Positions 23,235-31,114 of a DNA stretch of 35,905 nucleotides are shown piece by piece (the stretch's first letter is position 1; each line of letters opens with the position of its first letter). A program made the position numbers and the translations under genes. The stretch lies in assembly GCA_018830945.1 (NCBI GenBank), contig JAHJRD010000073.1:1-35905 (forward strand). The letters are read 5' to 3'. Below the pieces are notes generated by a model. That model was not told the DNA's origin. It did no database searches and was given only the letters and a program-made list of their open reading frames with translations. Origin of the DNA: Nanobdellota archaeon. GTDB taxonomy: Archaea > Nanobdellota > Nanobdellia > SCGC-AAA011-G17 > GW2011-AR17.

Positions 23235-24230
23235 ATGTCATCAGTTGAAATGTATATTAACATGAACTCAGGCAAGAACCGGAGAGGCGATCTGCGGACA
23301 CGCAAGTTCAGAAAGATTGTCGGCGACAATGGCCAGGTATTTGCAACAAAAACAGTGGACCAGCTTGAGCTGATTGTTGAGGACATGCCCAAGCGCCGCC
23401 CGAAAAGTGTTATAATAGACACAGGCGACGGCGGATTAGGCATATTCATCAGCCTTCTTGTAAAAACCTATGGGCCTAAATTAGAAGAATTGCCTTCAAT
23501 AGCAGTGTTAGGAGGCGGTTCATTCGAGTTCTTTGCAAAGCAGTGTAATGCGCCAAAGAAAAGAAAAGATGTTAAAAAATATATTGAGCAGATTATAAAA
23601 GATGAAGGAATATACAGGCAGAATATTGATTTTATGAAAATAACAGACAACAAAGGCATTGAAAGCTATGGCTTCAACTTCGGGGTTGGAGCTGTTGTCA
23701 CGCTGCTTGAGGAGATCTATAAGCATAAAACCTGGAAATGGGCAGGGGTTGCATTCGTGCTTACCAAGTTATATCTTTCAAGGAATACAAAGGGGCCTTA
23801 TTACCAAATCTTCAACCAGAAAACCCCGCTGGAAGTGGCAATAAGTTCTGGAGAAGATGTTCAAAGATTTGACGGAGATTACTTTGCGCTCATGGCGCAG
23901 ACAATAAAGTCAATAGGGCTCAGGGGCTCTGAAACATTTTACATAGCGCAGGAACGCGCAGGGTACTTCCATGCAAGGGGCGTGACAGAAGAATTGGGAG
24001 AGGTCATGAAATTAACAAACCTGGCAAAAATTTATTCAGGCTCTGTATTTGGAAAGCCTGATATGCAGGCAAACTCAATGAGCCTCCGCTCTGAAGAGCA
24101 ATTTCCTTACACAGTCAACGGAGAGCTGGAGTCCCGCACAAACGGGCACACTGTTCCTTATCTTGCGAATGAAGTTGAGGTAAAGCACGGCGTAACCCTT
24201 AAGATTATCAAGGTAAAGTCAGCTGAATAA
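23235..24230 (+). CDS. diacylglycerol kinase-like lipid kinase
   Basis: The 331-residue protein opens MYINMNSGKNRRG, the N-x-x-S/G-G-K nucleotide loop of the DAGK/sphingosine kinase family, and has VIIDTGDGGLGIFI, equivalent to the G-G-D-G-T motif. The second domain shows LANEVEVKHGVTLKI near the end, as in family members. It probably phosphorylates a lipid or isoprenoid alcohol. Gly replaces the usual Thr after G-D-G, so activity is not assured. A TATA (GATTTATATAC, about 23200-23210) lies upstream. The PUA gene follows after one base. Confidence 0.75.
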   Translation: MSSVEMYINMNSGKNRRGDLRTRKFRKIVGDNGQVFATKTVDQLELIVEDMPKRRPKSVIIDTGDGGLGIFISLLVKTYGPKLEELPSIAVLGGGSFEFFAKQCNAPKKRKDVKKYIEQIIKDEGIYRQNIDFMKITDNKGIESYGFNFGVGAVVTLLEEIYKHKTWKWAGVAFVLTKLYLSRNTKGPYYQIFNQKTPLEVAISSGEDVQRFDGDYFALMAQTIKSIGLRGSETFYIAQERAGYFHARGVTEELGEVMKLTNLAKIYSGSVFGKPDMQANSMSLRSEEQFPYTVNGELESRTNGHTVPYLANEVEVKHGVTLKIIKVKSAE

Positions 24231-24231
24231 A

Positions 24232-24702
24232 ATGAACTACAAAATCCTAAACACAAGAGAAATAAAAGCTATTCTTGAAGAATTAAAAGAGCATTTTGAA
24301 GCAAAAGCAGATATAAAAGAGGCAATGATTGAAGGCGCAGAAGGAAAAATACATCTAATCTCAAGAAAGCTTGCTGAATTGCCAATGGATAAGGTAAGAA
24401 TCAACAGCATGGGAATGTATTTCTGCAAAAAGGAAAAGGGAGGATTAAGGCCCACAATTGAAGGCTGCCAAATATTAAAGCCGACAAAGAATGTGTTTGA
24501 AATGGATGAAAAGCAGAGAGATGCATGGATGCACGGCAAGGATTTGGAAGTTGGAAAACAAGAACTTAACGGCATGGTTATTGTAAAGCATAACAATGAT
24601 TTCTACGGCGCAGGCGCATACAAGGAAGGAAGAATCCTTAACATGGTGCCTAAAGAGAGAAGGATAAGGCAAAGCAAGAGAATTCCCGAGGATAAAGAAT
24701 AA
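24232..24702 (+). CDS. PUA-domain RNA-binding protein
   Basis: The 156-residue protein has an N-terminal alpha/beta domain (residues 1-75) and a C-terminal PUA-like domain (about 75-150): GCQILKPTKNVFEMDEKQRDAWMHGKDLEVG, VIVKHNNDFYGAGAYKEGRI. It resembles archaeal and eukaryotic PUA proteins of the MCT-1/Nip7 type that bind rRNA or tRNA. It is one base behind the lipid-kinase-like gene, so co-transcribed. Confidence 0.82.
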   Translation: MNYKILNTREIKAILEELKEHFEAKADIKEAMIEGAEGKIHLISRKLAELPMDKVRINSMGMYFCKKEKGGLRPTIEGCQILKPTKNVFEMDEKQRDAWMHGKDLEVGKQELNGMVIVKHNNDFYGAGAYKEGRILNMVPKERRIRQSKRIPEDKE

Positions 24703-24880
24703 AGGCGTCCGGCAAAGCTGAAAATAAGCTTAATATTAACCTCCTTTTCTGCTGTATTTTCAGAGTATTTAACAATATTTCCAATTCCAGCGGAAAAACA
24801 CACGAAATTTTTCAGCAATCTTTATAAAGGAAAGAATCGCAAACGCCTGCATGGAAACAAAAGCAGCAGAACAAACCGAA

Positions 24881-24892
24881 AGCTATTTATAT
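24881..24892 (+). promoter_or_regulatory. TATA box of the AbrB/RelE operon
   Basis: GCTATTTATATC lies 25-36 bases before the ATG at 24917, the distance for a leaderless message. It supports this ATG over the one at 24851. A second TATA (TCTTTATAAAGG, about 24820-24831) would serve the earlier ATG. Confidence 0.5.
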
Positions 24893-24895
24893 CCA

Positions 24896-24911
24896 GTAAG
24901 ACTAGTCTTAC
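24896..24911. promoter_or_regulatory. palindromic operator before AbrB/RelE operon
   Basis: GTAAGACTAGTCTTAC is a perfect 16-bp palindrome between the TATA box and the antitoxin ATG. This is where the antitoxin or the toxin-antitoxin complex would bind to repress its own operon. Confidence 0.6.
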
Positions 24912-24916
24912 CTAAT

Positions 24917-25183
24917 ATGGAATTTGCTATTGCAAAGCTAAGCTCTAAGGGGCAGATAGTCATACCTGAGCGTATGCGGAAAAAGCTGAAGAAAGGCGAT
25001 GAGATGGTTTTCATACAAAACAAAGACCAGATTATACTCAAGCCTGCAAAGAAGTTCAGCAAGCGGTTTCTTGAAGACCTGGAATTCGCAAGAAGGACAG
25101 AGGAAGCATATAAGAGGTATGAGAGGGGGGAATTCATAGAGATGGATTATGATGAATTCCTGAAAAAGCTTGAAAAATGGTAA
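24917..25183 (+). CDS. AbrB-family antitoxin
   Basis: I choose the ATG at 24917 (88 residues), just after the palindrome, because it begins directly with the swapped-hairpin domain: FAIAKLSSKGQIVIPERMRKKLKKGDEMVF. An earlier ATG at 24851 would add 22 residues. The C-terminal half is a charged helix (KRFLEDLEFARRTEEAYKRYERGEFIEMDYDEFLKKLEKW) that should wrap the toxin. The stop overlaps the toxin ATG by seven bases. Confidence 0.85.
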   Translation: MEFAIAKLSSKGQIVIPERMRKKLKKGDEMVFIQNKDQIILKPAKKFSKRFLEDLEFARRTEEAYKRYERGEFIEMDYDEFLKKLEKW

Positions 25184-25425
25184 GAGCAGTATTAGACCCT
25201 AAGTTTGAAGGGAAATTCTCAAGGATAAAAGATAAGGGATTTAAGAGGAGAGTTATCAAGCATCTGGAGAAGCTAAAATCACAGCCCGAGCTCGGCAAGC
25301 CCATGATGTTTGAAAGAAAAGGCACAAGGGAGGTTTATATCGCTCCTTTTAGGCTTTCATATGTTTACCTCAAAGATGAAAATAAGATAATATTGCTGGA
25401 CTTGTATCACAAGGATGAGCAATAG
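25177..25425 (+). CDS. RelE-type mRNA interferase toxin
   Basis: The 82-residue protein has the RelE/ParE fold pattern: LDPKFEGKFSRIKDKGFKRRVIKHLEKLKSQPELGKPM, then strands GTREVYIAPFRLSYVYLKDENKIILLDLYHKDEQ with the conserved basic and Arg/Tyr positions. It probably cleaves mRNA on the ribosome unless bound by the AbrB-type antitoxin encoded just upstream. Its last 19 bases overlap the convergent endonuclease gene. Confidence 0.88.
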   Translation: MVRAVLDPKFEGKFSRIKDKGFKRRVIKHLEKLKSQPELGKPMMFERKGTREVYIAPFRLSYVYLKDENKIILLDLYHKDEQ

Positions 25426-26087
25426 GCGCATTTCTTTCTTAAAACACAGCCTTCACAAGAAGGCTTCTTTTTACAATGCCTTTTCGCATGCTCCACAATC
25501 AGTGCATGATACTCTTTGAATAGGGAAACATCAGAAGGGAGCGCCTTTTCAAAGGCAGATTGAATCTCTTCATACTTGTCTTTCTCATTGCAAATCCTTA
25601 ACCTTGAAAATATTCTTCTTGTATAAGCATCAACAACAAATGACGGCTTTTCAAAAGCATACAACACAATAGAGTCAGCTGTCTCATTTCCAATGCCTTT
25701 CACTTTCAATAACTCTTCTCTTAACTCTTTTGCATTCTTAAGAAAAACATTCTTATTCTTTAGGAAGTACTCAGCAATAATCTTCAATCTTTCAGCTTTC
25801 TGATTATAATAGCCAGCAGGCTTAATCAAGGAAGCTATCTTCTTCACATCAGCTTTTTTTATCTTCCCAGCATCTAACAATTTCGCCTTATTCAAATTAA
25901 GAATAGCCTTCTCAACATTTAACCATGATGTATTCTGCGTGAGAACAGCCCCAACCATAATCTCAAACCTGTCTTTATCACAAGCAGGATTCCCATTATG
26001 GTGCTTTGTATACAAAAAACCTTTAGACAAAGGCCACCAACCCTGCTTTCCATACTTTTTAAGCAATGAATTGAAAATATTATCCAT
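25407..26087 (-). CDS. endonuclease III-like HhH-GPD DNA glycosylase
   Basis: The start at 26087 gives 226 residues and fits a minus-strand TATA (CTTTATATATGC, about 26108-26119) at leaderless distance. The domain has VGAVLTQNTSW, the helix-hairpin-helix LLKVKGIGNETADSIVLYAF, catalytic Asp in FVVDAYTRRIF, and a 4Fe-4S cluster loop CKKKPSCEGCVLRKKC. It lacks the catalytic Lys of true Nth (usual K in the hairpin is replaced by N-E-T), so it resembles MutY/MIG- or HhH-GPD-type monofunctional glycosylases. Confidence 0.88.
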   Translation of the reverse strand: MDNIFNSLLKKYGKQGWWPLSKGFLYTKHHNGNPACDKDRFEIMVGAVLTQNTSWLNVEKAILNLNKAKLLDAGKIKKADVKKIASLIKPAGYYNQKAERLKIIAEYFLKNKNVFLKNAKELREELLKVKGIGNETADSIVLYAFEKPSFVVDAYTRRIFSRLRICNEKDKYEEIQSAFEKALPSDVSLFKEYHALIVEHAKRHCKKKPSCEGCVLRKKCAYCSSL

Positions 26088-26251
26088 AAGGATAGGAAAT
26101 ATTACTGCATATATAAAGATTTTCAGAAGCAAAACCTTAAAATAACCATACACCTTTACTTTATCATAAGAGGTGCATAAAAATAGTAATAATCACAAAG
26201 TCAAACAGGGAAAGAGTAAAGTTTGACCCTAGAAAGCTTCTAAACTCATTA

Positions 26252-26989
26252 ATGAGGGCTGGCGCTGAAAAAGCAACAGCAGAGACAGTAATAAAAAAAA
26301 TCACCCCTAAGCTCTATGACGGCATCTACACTGGAAAGCTTTACAGGCTTGCATTCAGGGAATTAAGAAAGCTTGACATGCCTGCGTCATCAAGGTATGA
26401 AATCAAATGGGCAATCACAAGATTGGGAAGGAATGGAGAAGGTTTTTCTTTTGAGCAGTTCACTGCAAAGGTTTTTGAAAGGCTGGGATACAGGGTAAGG
26501 CTCAACCAGACAGAAACAGGCAGAAGCGGGATAACGCATGAGATTGATTTGGTTGCTGAAAAAGGCAGTGAAAGATTGATGATAGAATGCAAGCACCACT
26601 CAAAGCAGGGCATGTGGGTTAATGTGCACACGCCATTATATGTATATGCAAGATACCTTGACTTAAAGGAAAGATTCACAGGCGCAGTAATAATAACAAA
26701 CTCCAGGTTCTCAGAGCAATCTGAGACTTATGCCAAAAGCGTTGGATTAAGGCTGATGGGATGGAACTACCCAAAAGATGGAAGCCTGCAGAATATTCTT
26801 GACAAGTATGCTGTCTATCCAATAACTGTGCTTCATTCAGTTGACAATGCAATACTGAGAAGGCTATTAGTAAAGAACATAGTGACTGTTGCTGACATTC
26901 TTTCAATGCCTGTTTCAAAGCTTTCTAACTTAATCGGAAAAAGGGCTGTTCTTGTGAGGAAAGAGGCAGAAGCAGTTGCAAAGGCGTGA
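26252..26989 (+). CDS. ATP-cone and Mrr-type nuclease fusion
   Basis: From ATG 26252 the 245-residue protein holds most of an ATP-cone (residues 1-65), then a restriction-endonuclease-like domain with HEIDLVAEKGSERLMIECKHH (D99, E112, K114; the D-x(n)-E-x-K core), and a C-terminal helix-hairpin-like tail. The ATP-cone clearly continues upstream: the frame is open to 26141 and encodes TKSNRERVKFDPRKLLNSL before this ATG, but with no ATG, GTG or TTG. An ATA at 26183, seven bases after GAGGTG, may be the true start. It may act in DNA repair or defence under nucleotide control. Confidence 0.8.
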   Translation: MRAGAEKATAETVIKKITPKLYDGIYTGKLYRLAFRELRKLDMPASSRYEIKWAITRLGRNGEGFSFEQFTAKVFERLGYRVRLNQTETGRSGITHEIDLVAEKGSERLMIECKHHSKQGMWVNVHTPLYVYARYLDLKERFTGAVIITNSRFSEQSETYAKSVGLRLMGWNYPKDGSLQNILDKYAVYPITVLHSVDNAILRRLLVKNIVTVADILSMPVSKLSNLIGKRAVLVRKEAEAVAKA

Positions 26990-26993
26990 ATGC

Positions 26994-27008
26994 GAAAGTT
27001 ATATAAAC
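26994..27008 (+). promoter_or_regulatory. BRE/TATA promoter of M16 pair
   Basis: GAAAGTTATATAAAC lies 23-37 bases before the ATG at 27031, leaderless spacing. It is almost identical to the promoter at 9-22. Confidence 0.6.
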
Positions 27009-27030
27009 CGCCAGTTTATCCCAAAGCTCA

Positions 27031-28305
27031 ATGGATTACAGCAAACACACTCTTGATAACGGCACTGAGATTTATGTTGTGCAGTCAGATATGTATACAC
27101 ATACTACCGCAAGGGTTTCCCTTTATTCAAGAAGCAGTAAAGGCAATGCGGCAAAAACCCTTGCAAGCCATCTTCTGATGGAAGGGAGCAGAAATTATCC
27201 CACAAGACAGGCAATAAGCCTTGCATCTGACAGGGAGTTTGGGGCAGCAATAGGGACGGGGGCAAAAACAGCCGGCGACCTGCATGGGGCGGCCATTGCA
27301 ATAAAAGTCCTTACAAATGAGGCATTGACCGCAGGCCATAACCCTCTGGAGAATATGGTCGGGCTTTTAGCAGAAGTTTTGAACAACCCCCTGATGGACG
27401 AGGGCAGGTTTAATGACGAATATTTTGCAAGAAAAAAACAGGAACTAGCTCTCAGCGTAAAGCAGGCCAAGCTTGATAAGGGCGAGCGCGCAAAGCAGAG
27501 GTTTCTTGAAACTGCCCTGGGCAGGGGCAACAGCTTTGTTCTGCCTGCAACAGGCGAAGAGGATGAAATTATGGTGCTTGGCAATGAAACAACAGCGGAA
27601 ACTTACAGGGATTTAATTGCTGCATGCCCGAGAAAAATATTTGTCGGCACTCATCTTGCGCCGGAATATATTCATGGTGTTTTTGCAAGGCACCTTGGAG
27701 GCATGCCAAAAGTTAAAACCGAAATTTTTATCGGCAATGCGCCTGAAAAGCAGCCCAGAACAAGGATTGAAGAGCCGTCAGAATTTGACCAGAGCATGGT
27801 TTTTGCAGGATTCCCGCTGGAAGTTCCTGCAGAAAGGCTTGAGAGGGAAGCGCTGATGCTGTTGAATGTTTATCTTGGAGGATATTTCGGATCCAGGCTT
27901 ATGACAGAGATAAGAATAAAAAGGAATATGGCTTATTATGCGGTTTCAGAACTAGCCCTGCAAACCGGGATTCTTGCCTGTAAGTCTGCAGTTGACCAGC
28001 AGAATAAGGATATTACAATAGGGCTCATGCAGGAAGAAGTAGAAAAAGCAATAAGAGGAGATATTAGCAAAGAAGGATTTGAGGAAGCCAAAAATTACGC
28101 CCTTAACTCTTTACTCAGGGGGCTGCATGCAAAAGACAGCAGGATGGATTTTGTTGCTGCAAAAGTCCTGGAAAACAAGCCAAGTGATATAGATTCCTAC
28201 GAGGAGAGGCTGAAGTCTGTGTCTTATGATGATGTAATAAGGGCAGCTGCAAGAATACATAATGAGCCTATTGTTTACTGCCAGCTGCAGGGAGAGAAAC
28301 AATGA
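27031..28305 (+). CDS. M16-family protease-like subunit lacking the zinc motif
   Basis: The 424-residue protein has the two-lobed M16 fold: YSKHTLDNGTEIYVV at the start, NNPLMDEGRFNDEYFARKKQEL, and the C-lobe signature YFGSRLMTEIRIKRNMAYYAVSEL with the Arg/Tyr substrate-binding motif. The HXXEH zinc site is absent (SHLLMEG in its place), so it should be the non-catalytic partner. Its stop overlaps the start of the active subunit by ATGA. The pair resembles bacterial YmfF/YmfH. Confidence 0.87.
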   Translation: MDYSKHTLDNGTEIYVVQSDMYTHTTARVSLYSRSSKGNAAKTLASHLLMEGSRNYPTRQAISLASDREFGAAIGTGAKTAGDLHGAAIAIKVLTNEALTAGHNPLENMVGLLAEVLNNPLMDEGRFNDEYFARKKQELALSVKQAKLDKGERAKQRFLETALGRGNSFVLPATGEEDEIMVLGNETTAETYRDLIAACPRKIFVGTHLAPEYIHGVFARHLGGMPKVKTEIFIGNAPEKQPRTRIEEPSEFDQSMVFAGFPLEVPAERLEREALMLLNVYLGGYFGSRLMTEIRIKRNMAYYAVSELALQTGILACKSAVDQQNKDITIGLMQEEVEKAIRGDISKEGFEEAKNYALNSLLRGLHAKDSRMDFVAAKVLENKPSDIDSYEERLKSVSYDDVIRAAARIHNEPIVYCQLQGEKQ

Positions 28306-29636
28306 GAATAGAAGTATCAAAGGATGCGCTTCTTGGCAAAGAGATGTACAGCGCACAACTGACCTCGGGCATGCCTGCCCATTTTATCCCCCTGCACAGT
28401 AGCGTGCATGTTGCAATGTACCATGTTTTCACAAGGTTTGGCAGCATTGATGCAAGGTTCAGAAACCCCGCCGGCGAAACAGTGGAAGTGGAAGACGGCA
28501 CTGCACATTTCCTGGAGCACTGCGCGTTTTACGACCAGCAGGGCAATGACGCACTGAAGTGGTTTAATTCAAAAGGCATGCTCGGCAATGCATGGACTTC
28601 CTTTGACCATACAACCTATTATTTCCACAGCACAGGGCAGGATGTAGAAAGAAACCTGGAATTCCTGCTTGGCTTTGTAACAACACCATACTTGACCGAT
28701 GAGGTTGTTAAAAAAGAGCAGGGCGTTATCAGCCAGGAGATTGCCATGTACAAGGATATGCCTGACTGGGTTTTGTCAGAAAACCTCAGGCTGGCTCTCC
28801 TAAAAGAGCATCCCTTGCGCCGTTCATTAGCAGGAGAGAAGGATACAATTATGAGAATAACAAAAGAATACCTGCAATCCGCATATGATACATTTTACCA
28901 TCCGTCTAATCTTAATCTAGTGATATTCTCCCCGTCAGCAGATGCGCTGCGTGATGCAGAATCCCATTTCAAAATTGCAGAGGATATCTGCGCAAGAAGG
29001 GGGTTCGCGCACAGGACTGCTCCTAAATACTTGTATGTTGATGAGCCGGCAGAGGCAAATCAAAAAAGAATTGTAAGCCAACATTCTGTGCCAGAGCCGC
29101 TAATTTCCATAGGCTTTAAAGGCAGCATGGGAATGGCAGGCGCTGCAGATGAGAGGCTTAAAATAGACATGGTAAACAGCCTGCTTATAGAAACTCTTTT
29201 CAGCGGTAGCTCAGAAGCAAGGTATGGCCTAGTTAAAAGAGGAATTATTAGAAGCGGTGCATTCCAAAGCTCATATGAGTCAGGCAGAGGATTCGGAGTG
29301 TTTGATATTACAGGGTCGATTGATGATGTTGACAAATTTGAGGAAGGCGTTATTGGAATGCTTAAAGAGCAGGCTAACGGTGGCCTCTCCAGAGACCTAT
29401 TTGATGTTATCAAAAGCGGGCAGAAAAGCAGCGCAGCAGGGGAATGGGAACTCGGAAATGCGCCAAAATATGCGCTGCAACAAACTGTGATTCAAAAGCT
29501 CGCATCTGGTCACAATCCAATGCATGTATTGCAGACACTGGCTAGCGTAACATACGAAGACGTGCTTGAAGCTGGAAAAAGATACCTCGACACTGACAAT
29601 TATGCTGTCTCCATTGTACTGCCGAGAAAAAGCTGA
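28302..29636 (+). CDS. M16-family zinc metalloprotease, catalytic subunit
   Basis: The 444-residue partner carries HFLEH (residues 69-73) and E146 in KKEQGVISQEIAMYKD, the complete inverted zinc motif HXXEH-x(n)-E. The segment LIETLFSGSSEARYGLVKRGIIRSG is typical of YmfH-like proteins. With the preceding gene product it should form a heterodimer that degrades or processes peptides inside the cell. No peptide precursor gene is next to it. Such pairs are best known from bacteria, so acquisition by transfer is possible. Confidence 0.9.
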   Translation: MRIEVSKDALLGKEMYSAQLTSGMPAHFIPLHSSVHVAMYHVFTRFGSIDARFRNPAGETVEVEDGTAHFLEHCAFYDQQGNDALKWFNSKGMLGNAWTSFDHTTYYFHSTGQDVERNLEFLLGFVTTPYLTDEVVKKEQGVISQEIAMYKDMPDWVLSENLRLALLKEHPLRRSLAGEKDTIMRITKEYLQSAYDTFYHPSNLNLVIFSPSADALRDAESHFKIAEDICARRGFAHRTAPKYLYVDEPAEANQKRIVSQHSVPEPLISIGFKGSMGMAGAADERLKIDMVNSLLIETLFSGSSEARYGLVKRGIIRSGAFQSSYESGRGFGVFDITGSIDDVDKFEEGVIGMLKEQANGGLSRDLFDVIKSGQKSSAAGEWELGNAPKYALQQTVIQKLASGHNPMHVLQTLASVTYEDVLEAGKRYLDTDNYAVSIVLPRKS

Positions 29637-29690
29637 TTCTGGATTAAAGCATAGAAAAGCTTAAATATAATGCCTTTAAAAATAAGAGAG

Positions 29691-31001
29691 ATGAAAGCAG
29701 GAATAGACTCTATTGAATTATTCATCCCAAGGCCTTATCTGCATTATGTAGATTTTGCAGCTATGAGAGGGATAGACCCTGAAAAGCTTGAGAAAGGCAT
29801 TGGCGTAAAGTCAATGGCAATCCCTGATTCTGATGAAGACACTGCAACAATGGCTGCAACAGCCTGCCTAAGGCTGATGGAAAAAAACCACCTTTCTCCG
29901 GAAGACATAGGAAGGATAGACATTGCAACAGAAGGCGGCTTGGATGAGTCAAAGCCTTTGACAACATATGTTATTGGAATGCTTGAGCAGATTTGCGGCA
30001 AGGGTTCTTTCCAGCATTGCATGGGTGTTGAGTACAAGTCAGCGTGCGTTGCAGGCTCAAGGGCATTGCTTGACAGCGTTAACTGGATAAATGCAGGGGA
30101 AAACAGGACTAAAGCTTCTATTGTGATTACAAGCGACATTGCAAAATATGACATCGGCTCGCCAGGAGAATACACGCAGGGAGCAGGAGCTGTTGCAATG
30201 CTTTTAACAGAAAAGCCAAGGATTATTTCCCTTGACAAGGGAGTTGCATCATGGGTAATCCAGGATAATTATGACTTTTACAGGCCGCACAACAGGGACA
30301 CGCCGATAGTAAATGGCAAACACTCATTGGGGTGTTATGTTGAGCAGGTTGCAAAGGCATTTAAAGGATTTAAAGACAATGTCCTGCAATTAGGGGTTGC
30401 CCCGCATTATAATTTCACAAATCTAATTGATTACTTTGCATTCCACCTTCCATTTCCAAAGATGGGAAAAAAGGCGCTTGAAAAAATTCTCTTTGAAGAG
30501 TTCGCTGAAGATGCAACTGCCGTTGGTGTGCCTTTTCTGCGTTATTTAGTCGAAAGAGTTGAAGATAAAGAATCTCTAAGAAAGATTCTCGATATAAAGA
30601 AAAGCGGGGAAGTTTTCAGGCAAAAAGTTGAGCCGTCCATTGCAGGCTGCGCCGGTGTCGGCAATATCTATACAGGCTCTGTATTCCTGAGCCTTGCAAG
30701 CATTCTTGAAGCAGAACACTTTGAAAGAAAAGATATTGCAGGCAAAAGGGTAGTGTTCCTTTCATACGGCAGCGGAAGCTCTGCAGTTGTTTATAGCGGG
30801 GTTATAGGAAGTGAATATGCTTATTCTGTCGGCAACGGCATTTTAATGCCTGCGCTTGAAAACAGGCAGAGAATCACAATGGAGCAGTATGAAGCATTGC
30901 ATAGAAGCAAGGCAAGAGCGCCTGTTATTGAAAAAAGAGGCCAGTTTGTCCTCACAGGCATTGACGAGAACAGCAGAAGAACTTACAAATATATTGAATA
31001 A
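29691..31001 (+). CDS. mvaS: hydroxymethylglutaryl-CoA synthase
   Basis: I choose ATG 29691 because a TATA-like AGCTTAAATATA lies 22-34 bases upstream, overlapping the in-frame ATG at 29670. The 436-residue product makes HMG-CoA for mevalonate and archaeal lipid synthesis. Catalytic Glu is in ATEGGLD (E81), Cys in EYKSACVAGSRA (C119) and His in AFHLPFPKMGKKAL. Archaeal members are usually shorter (about 350 residues); this one is closer in length to the bacterial/eukaryotic type, which should be checked. No other mevalonate gene is in the window. Confidence 0.93.
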   Translation: MKAGIDSIELFIPRPYLHYVDFAAMRGIDPEKLEKGIGVKSMAIPDSDEDTATMAATACLRLMEKNHLSPEDIGRIDIATEGGLDESKPLTTYVIGMLEQICGKGSFQHCMGVEYKSACVAGSRALLDSVNWINAGENRTKASIVITSDIAKYDIGSPGEYTQGAGAVAMLLTEKPRIISLDKGVASWVIQDNYDFYRPHNRDTPIVNGKHSLGCYVEQVAKAFKGFKDNVLQLGVAPHYNFTNLIDYFAFHLPFPKMGKKALEKILFEEFAEDATAVGVPFLRYLVERVEDKESLRKILDIKKSGEVFRQKVEPSIAGCAGVGNIYTGSVFLSLASILEAEHFERKDIAGKRVVFLSYGSGSSAVVYSGVIGSEYAYSVGNGILMPALENRQRITMEQYEALHRSKARAPVIEKRGQFVLTGIDENSRRTYKYIE

Positions 31002-31010
31002 AGCGCCTCC

Positions 31011-31025
31011 AACAATTTTATAAAC
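31011..31025 (+). promoter_or_regulatory. TATA promoter of RuBisCO gene
   Basis: CAATTTTATAAACTT just after the HMG-CoA synthase stop is a good TATA box. Transcription would start near 31045, leaving a structured leader of about 70 bases before the ATG at 31115, longer than usual for this genome. Confidence 0.55.
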
Positions 31026-31054
31026 TTCTAAATACATTATTAAAGCAAGAAAAA

Positions 31055-31108
31055 GGAGGCATCGGAAATAACTTTCCGGGCCTCTCTTCGTTAAAACTCG
31101 AGAGGTGA
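31055..31108 (+). promoter_or_regulatory. RuBisCO leader with two mutually exclusive hairpins
   Basis: Hairpin A pairs GGAGGC (31055-31060) and CGGAAA (31063-31068) with TTTCCG (31073-31078) and GCCTCT (31080-31085) around a TAAC loop. Hairpin B pairs CCTCTC (31081-31086) with GAGAGG (31100-31105), which hides the Shine-Dalgarno GAGGTGA (31102-31108). As CCTCT is shared, A and B exclude each other, so the leader could switch RuBisCO translation on (A) or off (B). No known riboswitch class is recognised. Confidence 0.55.
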
Positions 31109-31114
31109 TTTGAA

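Noticed and set aside
31051-31070. AAAAAGGAGGC as a Shine-Dalgarno for a leader peptide before the RuBisCO gene
   Set aside because: No ATG, GTG or TTG at a suitable distance opens a frame of more than a few codons; the bases fit better in hairpin A.
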